Positions 45,082 through 53,022 of a DNA stretch of 64,000 nt are shown piece after piece. Positions within the stretch are counted from its first letter, which is position 1. Every line of letters begins with the position of its first letter. Below the pieces are notes generated by a model. The model was not told the origin of the DNA. It saw nothing but the letters and a program-made list of their open reading frames with translations, and ran no database searches. Both the position numbers and the translations under genes were made by a program. This stretch comes from Metabacillus idriensis (lineage in GTDB: Bacteria; Bacillota; Bacilli; Bacillales; Bacillaceae): assembly GCF_009674765.1 (NCBI RefSeq), contig NZ_WKKF01000008.1, positions 1 through 64,000 on the forward strand. The letters are read 5' to 3'.

Positions 45082-46536
45082 TTACCACCATCTATAACCA
45101 TCCTCTTCCAATAATTGATGAGCAGCTTCAGGTCCCATCGAGCCAGATTGATATGAATGAAGTGGAACACTATTTTCCTCAAATGTCTCTAAAATAGGCT
45201 GTACCCATTTCCAAGATAATTCCACTTCGTTCCAATGAGCAAAGAAGGTAGAATCTCCACGCAGAGCATCAAATATTAAGAGTTCATATGCTTCGGGCAC
45301 GTCTTTTTTATTCGCTGAAAAATCAACAACAATAGGTTCTAATTTTCCATTTATCGGGTTTTTACTATTTAACTGCAACGAAACACCTTCATTAGGACTT
45401 ACATTAATAACCAATAGATTGGGTTCAGCATTTTGGATTTCATTGGTATAGAAATTCTTTAATGGGTTTTTGAATTCAATCACAATCCGCGTTAATTTTT
45501 CCGTCATTCTTTTTCCTGTCCGGATATAGAATGGTACACCGTCCCAAAAGGAATTATCAATCCATAGACGAGCAGCAACGAATGTATCGTTTTTAGAAGA
45601 AGCAGCAACGCCAGGTTCTTCTAAGTATCTGACTACTGGTGTACCGTTTATTTCACCTGATTCATATTGGCCGCGAATGACGTGAATACCTACAGTATTT
45701 TTCTGTAATGGTCTCAGAGATTCCATAACTTTTCTTTTCTCATTACGGATATCTTTTGCACTAATCTGTTTTGGGAGATGCATGGCTGTCATCATCAACA
45801 GCTGTAGCATATGATTTTGAACCATATCACGAATAGCGCCTGCTTGGTCATAATAACCTGCTCTCTCCTCTACACCAACCGTTTCACTAGCCGTGATTTG
45901 CACATTGGCAATAAACCGATTGTTCCAAAGTGATTGCAGTACAGGATTGGCAAATTCCAAGGCTTCAAGGTTTTGAACCATTGGTTTTCCCAGATAATGG
46001 TCAATCCGAAAAATGTCGTCTTCTTCAAAAGCTTTGCTTAATTTTTCGTTTAAATCTTCAGCAGATTTTAAGTCATACCCAAATGGTTTTTCGATAATCA
46101 ATCGTTTCCATCCCTTTGTCGAACTTAAGCCACTCTTCTTTATGTTTAAAGCAATTACATCAAAGAATTCAGGAGCAACAGAAAGATAAAACATTCGATT
46201 CTCTTCAATACTCTGGTCTTTTTCATTTTGTTGAACGACTTCAACTAACTTCTTATACCCTTCAGCATTCGTGAAATCTAACTGGCAATAACGAAATGCC
46301 TTTACAAACTCTAGTTTTTCGGATTTATCATTTATCAAGTGTCTAGAAAAAGTGTATAGCGAGTCTGTTACATGGTTTTGAAAATCAACATCAGATATTT
46401 CGTCTATTCCTACACCAATGATCAAAAAAGAATCTGGTAACTTTTGATTCAAATATAAATTAAACAAGGCAGGGTAGATTTTTCTCTTTGCTAAATCCCC
46501 AGTTGCCCCAAATAAGACAAACGTCATAGAATCCAC
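45082..46536 (-). CDS. zwf: glucose-6-phosphate dehydrogenase (copy 2)
   Basis: A 484-residue enzyme parallel to copy 1: GATGDLAKRKIYPALFNLYL, RLIIEKPFGYDLKSAEDLNE and RIDHYLGKPMVQNLEALEFA. It starts at GTG 46536, eight bases after GGGGAGG, and is 22 residues shorter at the C-terminus, ending EDGYRWW. It is followed by gnd and pgi. A small zinc-ribbon gene and an HxlR-type promoter lie upstream. Confidence 0.95.
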   Translation of the reverse strand: MDSMTFVLFGATGDLAKRKIYPALFNLYLNQKLPDSFLIIGVGIDEISDVDFQNHVTDSLYTFSRHLINDKSEKLEFVKAFRYCQLDFTNAEGYKKLVEVVQQNEKDQSIEENRMFYLSVAPEFFDVIALNIKKSGLSSTKGWKRLIIEKPFGYDLKSAEDLNEKLSKAFEEDDIFRIDHYLGKPMVQNLEALEFANPVLQSLWNNRFIANVQITASETVGVEERAGYYDQAGAIRDMVQNHMLQLLMMTAMHLPKQISAKDIRNEKRKVMESLRPLQKNTVGIHVIRGQYESGEINGTPVVRYLEEPGVAASSKNDTFVAARLWIDNSFWDGVPFYIRTGKRMTEKLTRIVIEFKNPLKNFYTNEIQNAEPNLLVINVSPNEGVSLQLNSKNPINGKLEPIVVDFSANKKDVPEAYELLIFDALRGDSTFFAHWNEVELSWKWVQPILETFEENSVPLHSYQSGSMGPEAAHQLLEEDGYRWW

Positions 46537-46561
46537 TTTTCATTCCTCCCCTTTTTCAAAG

Positions 46562-46582
46562 CATTTTCAAATAGAAAAATGT
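46562..46582. promoter_or_regulatory. conserved hairpin in the zwf leader (copy 2)
   Basis: CATTTTC pairs with GAAAAATG around AAATA, with one unpaired A. It is the counterpart of 14889-14910 before the first zwf. Confidence 0.4.
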
Positions 46583-46632
46583 CTGATTTTCTTCGTATTC
46601 CCTACAAAACAACAAGGATTTTCGCTATTGCG

Positions 46633-46797
46633 TTATCCTGCTTTTGGATGTAAGATTCGTTTATTTTTCCCAGCTTGTTCGGTAATAATGATATCTCTTA
46701 AATGAGAATGTCCACATTTTGGACAGGCTTCATTATTTATGGTGATGGTTAGACATCTTTCACAAACTTTTCGCTGCTTAGTTTTGAACTTTCCCAC
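46633..46797 (-). CDS. small zinc-ribbon protein upstream of zwf (copy 2)
   Basis: A 54-residue protein with two CxxC knuckles (VCERCLTIT and ACPKCGHSHLRD), homologous to the 45-residue product at 15027-15164. The GTG start at 46797 follows AAAGGAGAG at ideal spacing; longer in-frame starts have none. It is the first gene after the HxlR-type promoter and lies 96 bases before zwf. Its conserved position in both operons suggests a real part in the pathway or its control; the role is unknown. Confidence 0.75.
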   Translation of the reverse strand: MGKFKTKQRKVCERCLTITINNEACPKCGHSHLRDIIITEQAGKNKRILHPKAG

Positions 46798-46935
46798 GCG
46801 GATCTCTCCTTTCGTAAAAAGCAACAACATGTATAAATTATTTAATGAAGTTTCACTTCATCTCACCATACTTGTAGTATTATTCTCTTAAGGTTTGGTA
46901 GTATTCTTTAAGCTCGCTATTACTTGAGTAAAATC

Positions 46936-47024
46936 AGTATATTACGTATGTCATCCTTTTGAAAGTACGCACTTTATTTACATATAGATACATTCGTATA
47001 ATATAGTGTTAAAAATAATACTAT
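46936..47024 (-). promoter_or_regulatory. HxlR-type promoter of the second zwf-gnd-pgi operon
   Basis: On the minus strand: ATAGT-N12-ACTAT (47024 to 47003), AAAGT-N4-ACTTT (46975 to 46962) and TATACT (46941 to 46936). The box-2 to -10 distance of 34 bases is the same as at both hxlA promoters. Confidence 0.7.
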
Positions 47025-47051
47025 AAACTTGAATCCAATACCAAGAGTGAA

Positions 47052-47098
47052 AAGCCAAGGACAGCGACTATAGAAAATTCGCTGCCCTTGGCTTTTTA
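47052..47098. terminator. long hairpin downstream of hxlR
   Basis: AGCCAAGGACAGCGA pairs with TCGCTGCCCTTGGCT (one mismatch) and has a T run on the plus strand. It separates the zwf promoter from the hxlR gene end. Confidence 0.7.
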
Positions 47099-47159
47099 GT
47101 AATTGATTCATTTAATAAATGTTGTGTTTTTTCAACCTTTTTTAATACGTAGAGATATA

Positions 47160-47200
47160 AAAAAACACGGACAGCATCTTTATTAAGATAGCTAACCGTG
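47160..47200 (-). terminator. terminator of hxlR
   Basis: CACGG and ATCTT pair with AAGAT and CCGTG, and the minus strand continues in seven T. It lies about 60 bases past the hxlR stop. Confidence 0.8.
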
Positions 47201-47258
47201 ATTTGTTAGTATATGAATTTTTTACACTTTTTCGAATCCCTAGGAGAAACTCTTTTTT

Positions 47259-47624
47259 TTACTGAATTGACGATTTGTTTTCTGTTTCTTTTTCCAATAC
47301 ATTCTCAATATAACCTTTACCCCAGTCATACATAGCATCCAGAATAGGCATCAGACTTCTTCCATACTCAGTGAGTGAATATTCAACTTTTGGCGGAACG
47401 ACAGGATAGACTTCACGATGAACAATCAAATGGTCTTCAAGTTCACGCAATTGATTAACAAGCATTCTTTGAGTGATACCAGGCATGAGGGCCTTTAGTT
47501 CACCAAAACGTTTGGTTCCTTCTTTTCCCAGATGCCACAATAACAACATTTTCCATTTTCCGCCAATAATCGAAAGAGTCAATTCTTTTTCACAATTAAA
47601 CACTTTATCCCCAAGATTCGGCAT
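47259..47624 (-). CDS. hxlR: HxlR-family activator (intact, second hxl locus)
   Basis: A 121-residue DUF24-type winged-helix regulator. It shows [20 protein letters not shown] (with the conserved Cys), helix-turn-helix [40 protein letters not shown] and [20 protein letters not shown]. In B. subtilis HxlR activates hxlAB in response to formaldehyde. It is divergent from hxlA and is the only intact HxlR in the window, so it may also serve the first hxl locus and both zwf operons. Confidence 0.95.
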   Translation of the reverse strand: MPNLGDKVFNCEKELTLSIIGGKWKMLLLWHLGKEGTKRFGELKALMPGITQRMLVNQLRELEDHLIVHREVYPVVPPKVEYSLTEYGRSLMPILDAMYDWGKGYIENVLEKETENKSSIQ

Positions 47625-47654
47625 TTATTTCACCTCCAACTCTTATTATGTCCC

Positions 47655-47724
47655 ATAGTATATTTTTTGTTACTATATGATAAAAAAGTGCATATTTTTA
47701 ATTTAGTAACATACCCAGTATACT
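47655..47724 (+). promoter_or_regulatory. HxlR-type promoter of hxlA (second locus)
   Basis: ATAGT-N12-ACTAT (47655-47676), AAAGT-N4-ATTTT (47685-47698) and TATACT (47719-47724). The spacing is the same as at 39552-39621. Confidence 0.7.
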
Positions 47725-47806
47725 GAGAATCGTACCGTTAGTAAATAGCTATCAATTGGATACCATAACACGGCACAAAATACTATTATATAAGAGCGAG
47801 CAATAA

Positions 47807-48439
47807 ATGAAATTAATATTAGCATTAGATCTTGTAGATATTCCAGGAGCTATTGAATTAGTGAAAGAAGTGGAAAATCATATAGATGTTGTAGATATCG
47901 GCACGCCGGTTGTGATTAATGAAGGCCTTAAAGCAGTAAAGGAAGTTAAAGCTGCCTTCCCTAACTTAACTGTGTTAGCTGATCTTAAAATCATGGATGC
48001 GGCTGGATATGAAGTTAGCCAAGCATCTGCAGCAGGCGCTGACATCATCACCATTCTTGGTACAGCTGAAGACGAGTCCATTAAAGGTGCTGTAGAAGAA
48101 GCAAAAAAACAAGGTAAACAAATCCTTGCTGATATGATCGCAGTTAAAGACATTGAAGGTCGTGCGAAAGAACTGGATGAACTTGGAGTAGATTATATCT
48201 GCGTTCACACAGGTTATGACCTTCAAGCTGTAGGAAAAAATTCTTTCGAAGACCTTGCAACCATTAAGAGCGTTGTAAAAAATGCGAAAACGGCTATTGC
48301 AGGCGGAATCAAATTAGAAACACTTCCAGATGTGATTAAAGTATAACCACATCTTGTCATCTTAGGTGGCGGTATCACAAGCAAAGACGATAAAAAAGCA
48401 GTTGCAGCTAAAATGCAAGAATTGATTAAACAAGGTTAA
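47807..48439 (+). pseudogene. hxlA: hxlA with premature stop (second locus)
   Basis: The first 179 codons are a good 3-hexulose-6-phosphate synthase (LADLKIMDAAGYEVSQASAA, DYICVHTGYDLQAVGKN). TAA 48344-48346 then replaces the Asn codon of VNPDLVIVGGG. The frame continues in register as PHLVILGGGITSKDD to TAA 48439. The lost 31 residues include the last phosphate-binding loop GGGIT, so the product should be inactive. The ribosome site is also poor compared with the intact copy. Confidence 0.88.
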
Positions 48440-48447
48440 TTATAACC

Positions 48448-49005
48448 ATGAAAACTGCTCAATATTTAGCTGAAGTCGTTCAAGAATTAAGTCGGACAGT
48501 CGACTTAATCTCTGACGAAAAAGCAGAGAAGTTGGTTAATAAGATTATGGAATCCAAAAAAATCTTTGTTGCAGGTGCGGACAGATCTGGATTTATGGGC
48601 AAATCTTTCGTGATGAGAATGATGCACATGGGGATTGATGCTTATGTAGTCGGTGAAACTGTAACAGCAAATTTAGAAAAAGATGATTTGTTGATCATCG
48701 GTTCAGGTTCAGGTGAAACGAAAACCTTGGTGTCTATCGGTGAAAAAGCAAAAATTTTAGGTGGAACGGTCGCAGCTGTAACGATTTCCCCTGACTCCAC
48801 GATTGGAAAATTAGCTGATATTATCATTAAATTGCCTGGATCACCGAAAGATCAATCTGAAAGTGACTATAAGACTATACAACCAATGGGGTTCCTTTTT
48901 GAGCAAACGATGTTATTATTTTATGATGAATTGATCTTGCGTTTCATGGAAAAAAAAGGATTAGACTCTGCTAAAATGTATGGCAATCATGCCAATCTCG
49001 AATAG
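48448..49005 (+). CDS. hxlB: 6-phospho-3-hexuloisomerase (second locus)
   Basis: A 185-residue SIS-domain protein close to the copy at 40393. The sugar-binding loop reads AGADRSGFMGKSFVMRMMHM, with Asp in place of the Gly of AGAGRSG in the other copy, which could impair phosphate binding. GSGSGETKTL and LPGSPKDQSESDYKTIQPMG are kept. The frame is open, but the preceding hxlA is broken, so expression by coupling may be reduced. Confidence 0.88.
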   Translation: MKTAQYLAEVVQELSRTVDLISDEKAEKLVNKIMESKKIFVAGADRSGFMGKSFVMRMMHMGIDAYVVGETVTANLEKDDLLIIGSGSGETKTLVSIGEKAKILGGTVAAVTISPDSTIGKLADIIIKLPGSPKDQSESDYKTIQPMGFLFEQTMLLFYDELILRFMEKKGLDSAKMYGNHANLE

Positions 49006-49033
49006 AGTACACTTTAAAAAATATGGAAACAAC

Positions 49034-49075
49034 GTAAAGACCGCATTCATTTCTTTTATGAATTGCGGTCTTTAC
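49034..49075 (+). terminator. terminator of hxlAB (second locus)
   Basis: GTAAAGACCGCA pairs with TGCGGTCTTTAC around an AT-rich loop, similar to the terminator at 40973-41020. Confidence 0.88.
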
Positions 49076-49163
49076 TGCATATTACAAATAACACAGTCCA
49101 TACAAGTTCCTTTTTTACTATACTGTAATATCGGGTATAAATGGCTTTGAAAATAGCACTTAA

Positions 49164-49203
49164 AATTAGCAGGACTTTGTTGAGTAGCAAAGTCCTGCTA
49201 ATT
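49164..49203. repeat. strong inverted repeat, role unclear
   Basis: AATTAGCAGGACTTTG pairs perfectly with CAAAGTCCTGCTAATT (16 bp) around TTGAGTAG. There is no gene between here and 49391. It may be a second terminator or an element end. Confidence 0.5.
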
Positions 49204-49269
49204 CATATGCAATTTATTATGTTAAATATGAACCAGAATTATAAGTAAACCCTTATTTATCAACAAAAA

Positions 49270-49301
49270 AGCATACCAATTCATATGCGAATTAGTATGC
49301 T
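49270..49301 (-). terminator. terminator of the sigma-54 operon
   Basis: On the minus strand AGCATACTAATT pairs with AATTGGTATGCT and is followed by TTTTTTG. It lies about 90 bases past the DJ-1 gene. Confidence 0.8.
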
Positions 49302-49390
49302 AATTGATATGTTGTTTACTGTGTTATTTACCGGTTTGCACCTTTCAAACGAACCGATAGATTCTAAGACCAGTCCTTTTTTATTCCATT

Positions 49391-49963
49391 TTAAACAGCA
49401 GCTTCTTTTTTAACATTCAGCAACTTAAAGAATTCTTTCATGAAGCCAGGAAGATCAGGCCATGCGTGGCCGGACACGATATTGCCATCCACATGAAGTA
49501 GTTCTTCAACATATGTAGCTCCTGCCGCTTCCAGCTCTGGTCTACATGCTTTGTACGCAGTCATTTCTCTTCCGTGGATATACTCGCGCACTGTCGTTAA
49601 GACTAGCTGTCCATGACAGATGACACCTAGCGGCTTATCTTCTTTTAGAAAGTAAGCGGCAATTTCCTGAACTTTCGGATTCATTCGAATATATTCAGGT
49701 GCTCTACCTCCTGGAATGATTAATCCGTCAAATTGCGCAGGGTCAATATTATCAACAGATTCATGTGAATCAATTTGATAAGCCCATTTTTCTGTAAAAG
49801 TCTCCATAGCAGGTAAAAAATCATGGACAACCGTTTGTAATTTCTTTTTCGTAGGTGAAGCGATTGTACACTCAATATCTTCCTCTAAACAGCGGTAATA
49901 AGGATAAAATACTTCTAAAGCCTCTACAGCATCGCCAGTCATAATCAATACTTTTTTACTCAT
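49391..49963 (-). CDS. DJ-1/PfpI family protein
   Basis: A 190-residue protein with FDGLIIPGGRAPEYIRMNPK and the nucleophile elbow GVICHGQLVLTT, followed by DGNIVSGHAWPDLPGFM. It belongs to a different subgroup from the YfkM-like protein at 9966; the cysteine is followed by HGQ rather than HGP. Possible roles are aldehyde deglycation or hydrolysis of a small substrate. It is the last gene of the sigma-54-linked minus-strand run. Confidence 0.87.
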   Translation of the reverse strand: MSKKVLIMTGDAVEALEVFYPYYRCLEEDIECTIASPTKKKLQTVVHDFLPAMETFTEKWAYQIDSHESVDNIDPAQFDGLIIPGGRAPEYIRMNPKVQEIAAYFLKEDKPLGVICHGQLVLTTVREYIHGREMTAYKACRPELEAAGATYVEELLHVDGNIVSGHAWPDLPGFMKEFFKLLNVKKEAAV

Positions 49964-50019
49964 TTTACATCACCTTTTCCTTTCATGATTAAGTAAATAT
50001 ATAGAATTGAATATTAATA

Positions 50020-50736
50020 TTAGTTCACACTGCTTTGTTCGAGGTTATAACGGGTTTCCAAAAGGCTTCTACAGTAGTTTCCATTGAACTCCATGCTGAG
50101 TCTGGTACGTTTAATCATCGCGAAATATTCGGGAAATTTTTCAACATTCATGGGTTTGCCTTCAGGTGTGATAAAAGCAATCGCCTTCGAATGATTTGCT
50201 GAGACTAACTCCTCTCGAATTAGGAGGTAACGACTTTTTAAGCTATACCCTTCAGAATCTAAATCAGAAATCTCCTTTAGTTCATGAATTGTCATTTGAA
50301 TTAGTCTCTCTACAGGAATTTCCGCTTTGTATAGTAAATGCCTAATTAATCTTTCCTGCCTGACATAAAAAGTCTTGACGCGAAACGTTCTCCTCAACTC
50401 ATCGAGCTCTCCGGTAGACATTCCTTGAAACGTTTGATTGAACGTCTTGCCGCTTCCGACACCATCATTGATTTCCTTTGAAGCGCAATGGTCATCCAGC
50501 GTTACTTTTACTCTTGAAACCCAGTCTAATTGAGACACACTTTTTTGTATGTCCTCTGCCATAATGAAAGCAAAATTGGGAGAACACCAGTAAGTTGGAA
50601 GACGATAGGCAATATGAACCTCGCTGCCGTCAATCTTTACGTCCTTAATAAATCCCAACTCAGGTAGAGACTGATCCAGTTCAGGATCATAAACAGTGTC
50701 CAATTTTTTAAAGACTTCTCTTTCCCTACTGTTCAT
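50020..50736 (-). CDS. MIP18/DUF59-domain metal-sulfur cluster assembly-like protein
   Basis: A 238-residue protein. The N-terminal 100 residues match DUF59/MIP18 (LDTVYDPELDQSLPELGFIK, YWCSPNFAFIMAEDIQ, RVKVTLDDHCASKEIND). A C-terminal extension of about 130 residues has no recognised domain. Similar proteins with an adjacent amidohydrolase occur in propane or other diiron monooxygenase operons, where they help cofactor assembly. No monooxygenase is encoded here. ATG 50736 follows AGAGG; the GTG at 50745 falls within the ribosome site. Confidence 0.8.
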   Translation of the reverse strand: MNSREREVFKKLDTVYDPELDQSLPELGFIKDVKIDGSEVHIAYRLPTYWCSPNFAFIMAEDIQKSVSQLDWVSRVKVTLDDHCASKEINDGVGSGKTFNQTFQGMSTGELDELRRTFRVKTFYVRQERLIRHLLYKAEIPVERLIQMTIHELKEISDLDSEGYSLKSRYLLIREELVSANHSKAIAFITPEGKPMNVEKFPEYFAMIKRTRLSMEFNGNYCRSLLETRYNLEQSSVN

Positions 50737-50749
50737 TGTACTCACCTCT

Positions 50750-51772
50750 TTAAACTAGGGATGCAAGCAACCCGTCATTTTTAAGCTTTTGTTTATGAGA
50801 TTCTATATCGATGCCATACAATTTGGCCGCATTCTCACCCAGTATTTTCTTTTTGACTGCTAAATCGAGCGTTACACCTGTTTCTTTCTGAATATCTTCC
50901 GGAAGTTCAAAATCAACAAACTTCTCAATTAACCAGCCCGGTTCCCAAATGGCATAATCACTGCCAAATAAAATTCGATCCTCCTTCACCCAGTAAAGCA
51001 GCTCGCTGATAATTTCTGCAAAATAACGAGGACGATCCTGGATAAAAGCTATAGCGACAGCCAGTCCGGCATACACATTTTTCTCTTGTGTTGCAATCCA
51101 ACAGAAATCTTCTAATCGAGGCAGTCCAACGTGCTCAACAATGAAGTTTAATTCCGGAAAGGAGCTTGCCGCATCATCAACATCAGCCACATCGAAAGCG
51201 TCTTTGTTGAGCGGAGTGACTGTAGGCCCTTTATGAACATGAATATTTTTAATGCCTAGTTCCTGACATTTTTCGAGATAACGCTGTGTCCAAGGATCTG
51301 AGAGTTTATATCCTTTGGAATCACCGCGCCATTCAGCCGTGTAAAGCTTCACACCTTGTATGTCATATTCTCTTTTCTGAAATTCCAAATTTTCGAGACC
51401 ACGGTTGCCGTCGCGAGGATCGAAATTTCCATTTCCTATGAATCTACCAGGATACTTTTTTACTAGTTCATGATTAGCTTTTAAGCTGCCAAATCCGTTT
51501 TTATAAAATTCCGAGAGCACGACAGGTTGAAATATCGCTACATCTACATGACCCTTCACAAAAACATCGTTGATTAATGCTTCACTGCCATATTTGAGAA
51601 ATTTTTCTTTTGGCCAAATAGCTTCTTTAGGAGTATGATCCTTGTGATAATCATAGAAACAGTTGATGAATTGTTCACCGTGAATATTACGTTGGTTCTC
51701 GGGGCTTCCATCCCATAATGCGATATGGCTGTCAACAATAAAGATTTCTTCACCAGTTGCCGTTCGATACAT
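50750..51772 (-). CDS. amidohydrolase-family metal-dependent hydrolase
   Basis: A 340-residue TIM-barrel protein of the amidohydrolase 2 type. It shows EIFIVDSHIALWDG (N-terminal Asp-x-His), NIHVHKGPTVTPLN, NFIVEHVGLPRLEDFCW and RILFGSDYAIWEPGWL, which give the expected His, His and Asp ligands. Related enzymes are decarboxylases or hydrolases of carboxylated rings, and some are encoded with MIP18-like genes beside diiron monooxygenases. GGGGAGG precedes ATG 51772. A 382-base gap separates it from the upstream hydrolase gene. Confidence 0.85.
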   Translation of the reverse strand: MYRTATGEEIFIVDSHIALWDGSPENQRNIHGEQFINCFYDYHKDHTPKEAIWPKEKFLKYGSEALINDVFVKGHVDVAIFQPVVLSEFYKNGFGSLKANHELVKKYPGRFIGNGNFDPRDGNRGLENLEFQKREYDIQGVKLYTAEWRGDSKGYKLSDPWTQRYLEKCQELGIKNIHVHKGPTVTPLNKDAFDVADVDDAASSFPELNFIVEHVGLPRLEDFCWIATQEKNVYAGLAVAIAFIQDRPRYFAEIISELLYWVKEDRILFGSDYAIWEPGWLIEKFVDFELPEDIQKETGVTLDLAVKKKILGENAAKLYGIDIESHKQKLKNDGLLASLV

Positions 51773-52154
51773 TTACATTCCTCCCCCCATTTAATTGAGA
51801 AAAATCCCTGTAGAATAACTAGCAAATATTGAGTGATACTATCGGAGTAATCAGAAAACGCTTACATTAAATAGATGTAAAATGATAAAACATTCGTATA
51901 GACCCACCATGAATTTCTAAATATTGCAAATATTACTACAATACCTATTATAAAAATTTATTAGTATGGTAGGAAATTTTATATATATCTAAACAATGCG
52001 ATAATGGATTTTTGAGCTCTGATGCAAGAAATCTATCAATCTTAGACAACTGATACTATTTATTAACCTAAAAAAGAGTGTATCTAGTATTTCTAAGACA
52101 AGTATGATGTCATGATTCGTCTGAAACAGACTGTGTTATTCTGTATTTATTTTT
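51773..52154. other. intergenic region within the hydrolase cluster
   Basis: No gene. CAGAAAACGCTTACA (51852-51866) matches 13 of 15 cre positions. GTCTG-N3-CAGAC (52119-52131) echoes the half-sites of the enhancer-like palindrome at 53593-53610. No sigma-54 promoter was found here. Confidence 0.4.
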
Positions 52155-53021
52155 TTATACTAATGATTTTTCTTTGGTTAAGATATCTTGAAGAACTTCT
52201 TCTAAGTATTTCACAAAAACTTCATGGTTTTCACTCATTGGGAAATGACCAATACCCTTCATTTCTACAAACTTAGCTCCTGGGATTTGATTGGCCGTAC
52301 GTTTGGAGTCTTCAGGCGTAGAAAGATAGTCATATTCTCCTGTCAGCAAATATACTGGACACTTATCTGTGTCAATCTGATGGAGCTTTCCTCGTAAATC
52401 ATGATCTACACTATAAAAATATAAGTCTCCTTTAAACACACCTGGAGCCCCTTGGCTATAGTACCATGATGTTAAGCGGCGGTCCTTTTCTGGGCTTTGT
52501 GGAGCCATGAGTCCCCAGACTCCTGATCCACAAACTTCTCCTCCATGAGTATGCGGATGATTCCACCATTCCTGATAAAACCCTGGTGTATGATCGGATG
52601 CTTCAACAGGTATAGTAGCCCGGAAGTACTCAGGATACTTACGTGCTAACTGAAGCGCAGCATGTCCGCCAAAAGAGCTTCCCATAAAAATAGGATTTTC
52701 CAACTCTAGTTCCTCGCAGAAATTACGCACAAATTGAAGATAAAAATCTGTTGTAAGTTTGTATTCTTCTTTCCACCATTCCACACTATGAGGGGGATCT
52801 GATTTACCGTGTCTTGGTAAATCATAAGCAATCACCCTAAAATTCTGTGTGATGTTTGAATCTTCAAGTAAGCCTCGCCATTGTCTGCTGTCGCATCCAG
52901 CTGTATGCTGACATACTAATGGGATACCTTGTCCATTTTCCTCAAAATAAACCTTGTATTCAATACCTTCTACTTCAACATATACATATTGACCTTTAAC
53001 AGAAGAAAATTTCCCCATCAT
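52155..53021 (-). CDS. alpha/beta hydrolase
   Basis: A 288-residue alpha/beta-hydrolase-fold enzyme. It shows oxyanion-region QHTAGCDSRQW, VIAYDLPRHGKSDPP, nucleophile elbow FMGSSFGGHAAL, catalytic Asp in LLTGEYDYLSTPED and His in MKGIGHFPMSE. It resembles C-C bond or ester hydrolases such as those of aromatic meta-cleavage paths. Its ribosome site GGAG lies inside the last codons of the SCP2-like gene, so the two are translationally coupled under the sigma-54 promoter at 53478. Confidence 0.9.
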   Translation of the reverse strand: MMGKFSSVKGQYVYVEVEGIEYKVYFEENGQGIPLVCQHTAGCDSRQWRGLLEDSNITQNFRVIAYDLPRHGKSDPPHSVEWWKEEYKLTTDFYLQFVRNFCEELELENPIFMGSSFGGHAALQLARKYPEYFRATIPVEASDHTPGFYQEWWNHPHTHGGEVCGSGVWGLMAPQSPEKDRRLTSWYYSQGAPGVFKGDLYFYSVDHDLRGKLHQIDTDKCPVYLLTGEYDYLSTPEDSKRTANQIPGAKFVEMKGIGHFPMSENHEVFVKYLEEVLQDILTKEKSLV

Positions 53022-53022
53022 T

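Noticed and set aside
51773-52154. Second sigma-54 promoter before the amidohydrolase
   Set aside because: A half enhancer-like dyad is present, but no GG-N10-GC pair with acceptable flanks was found.
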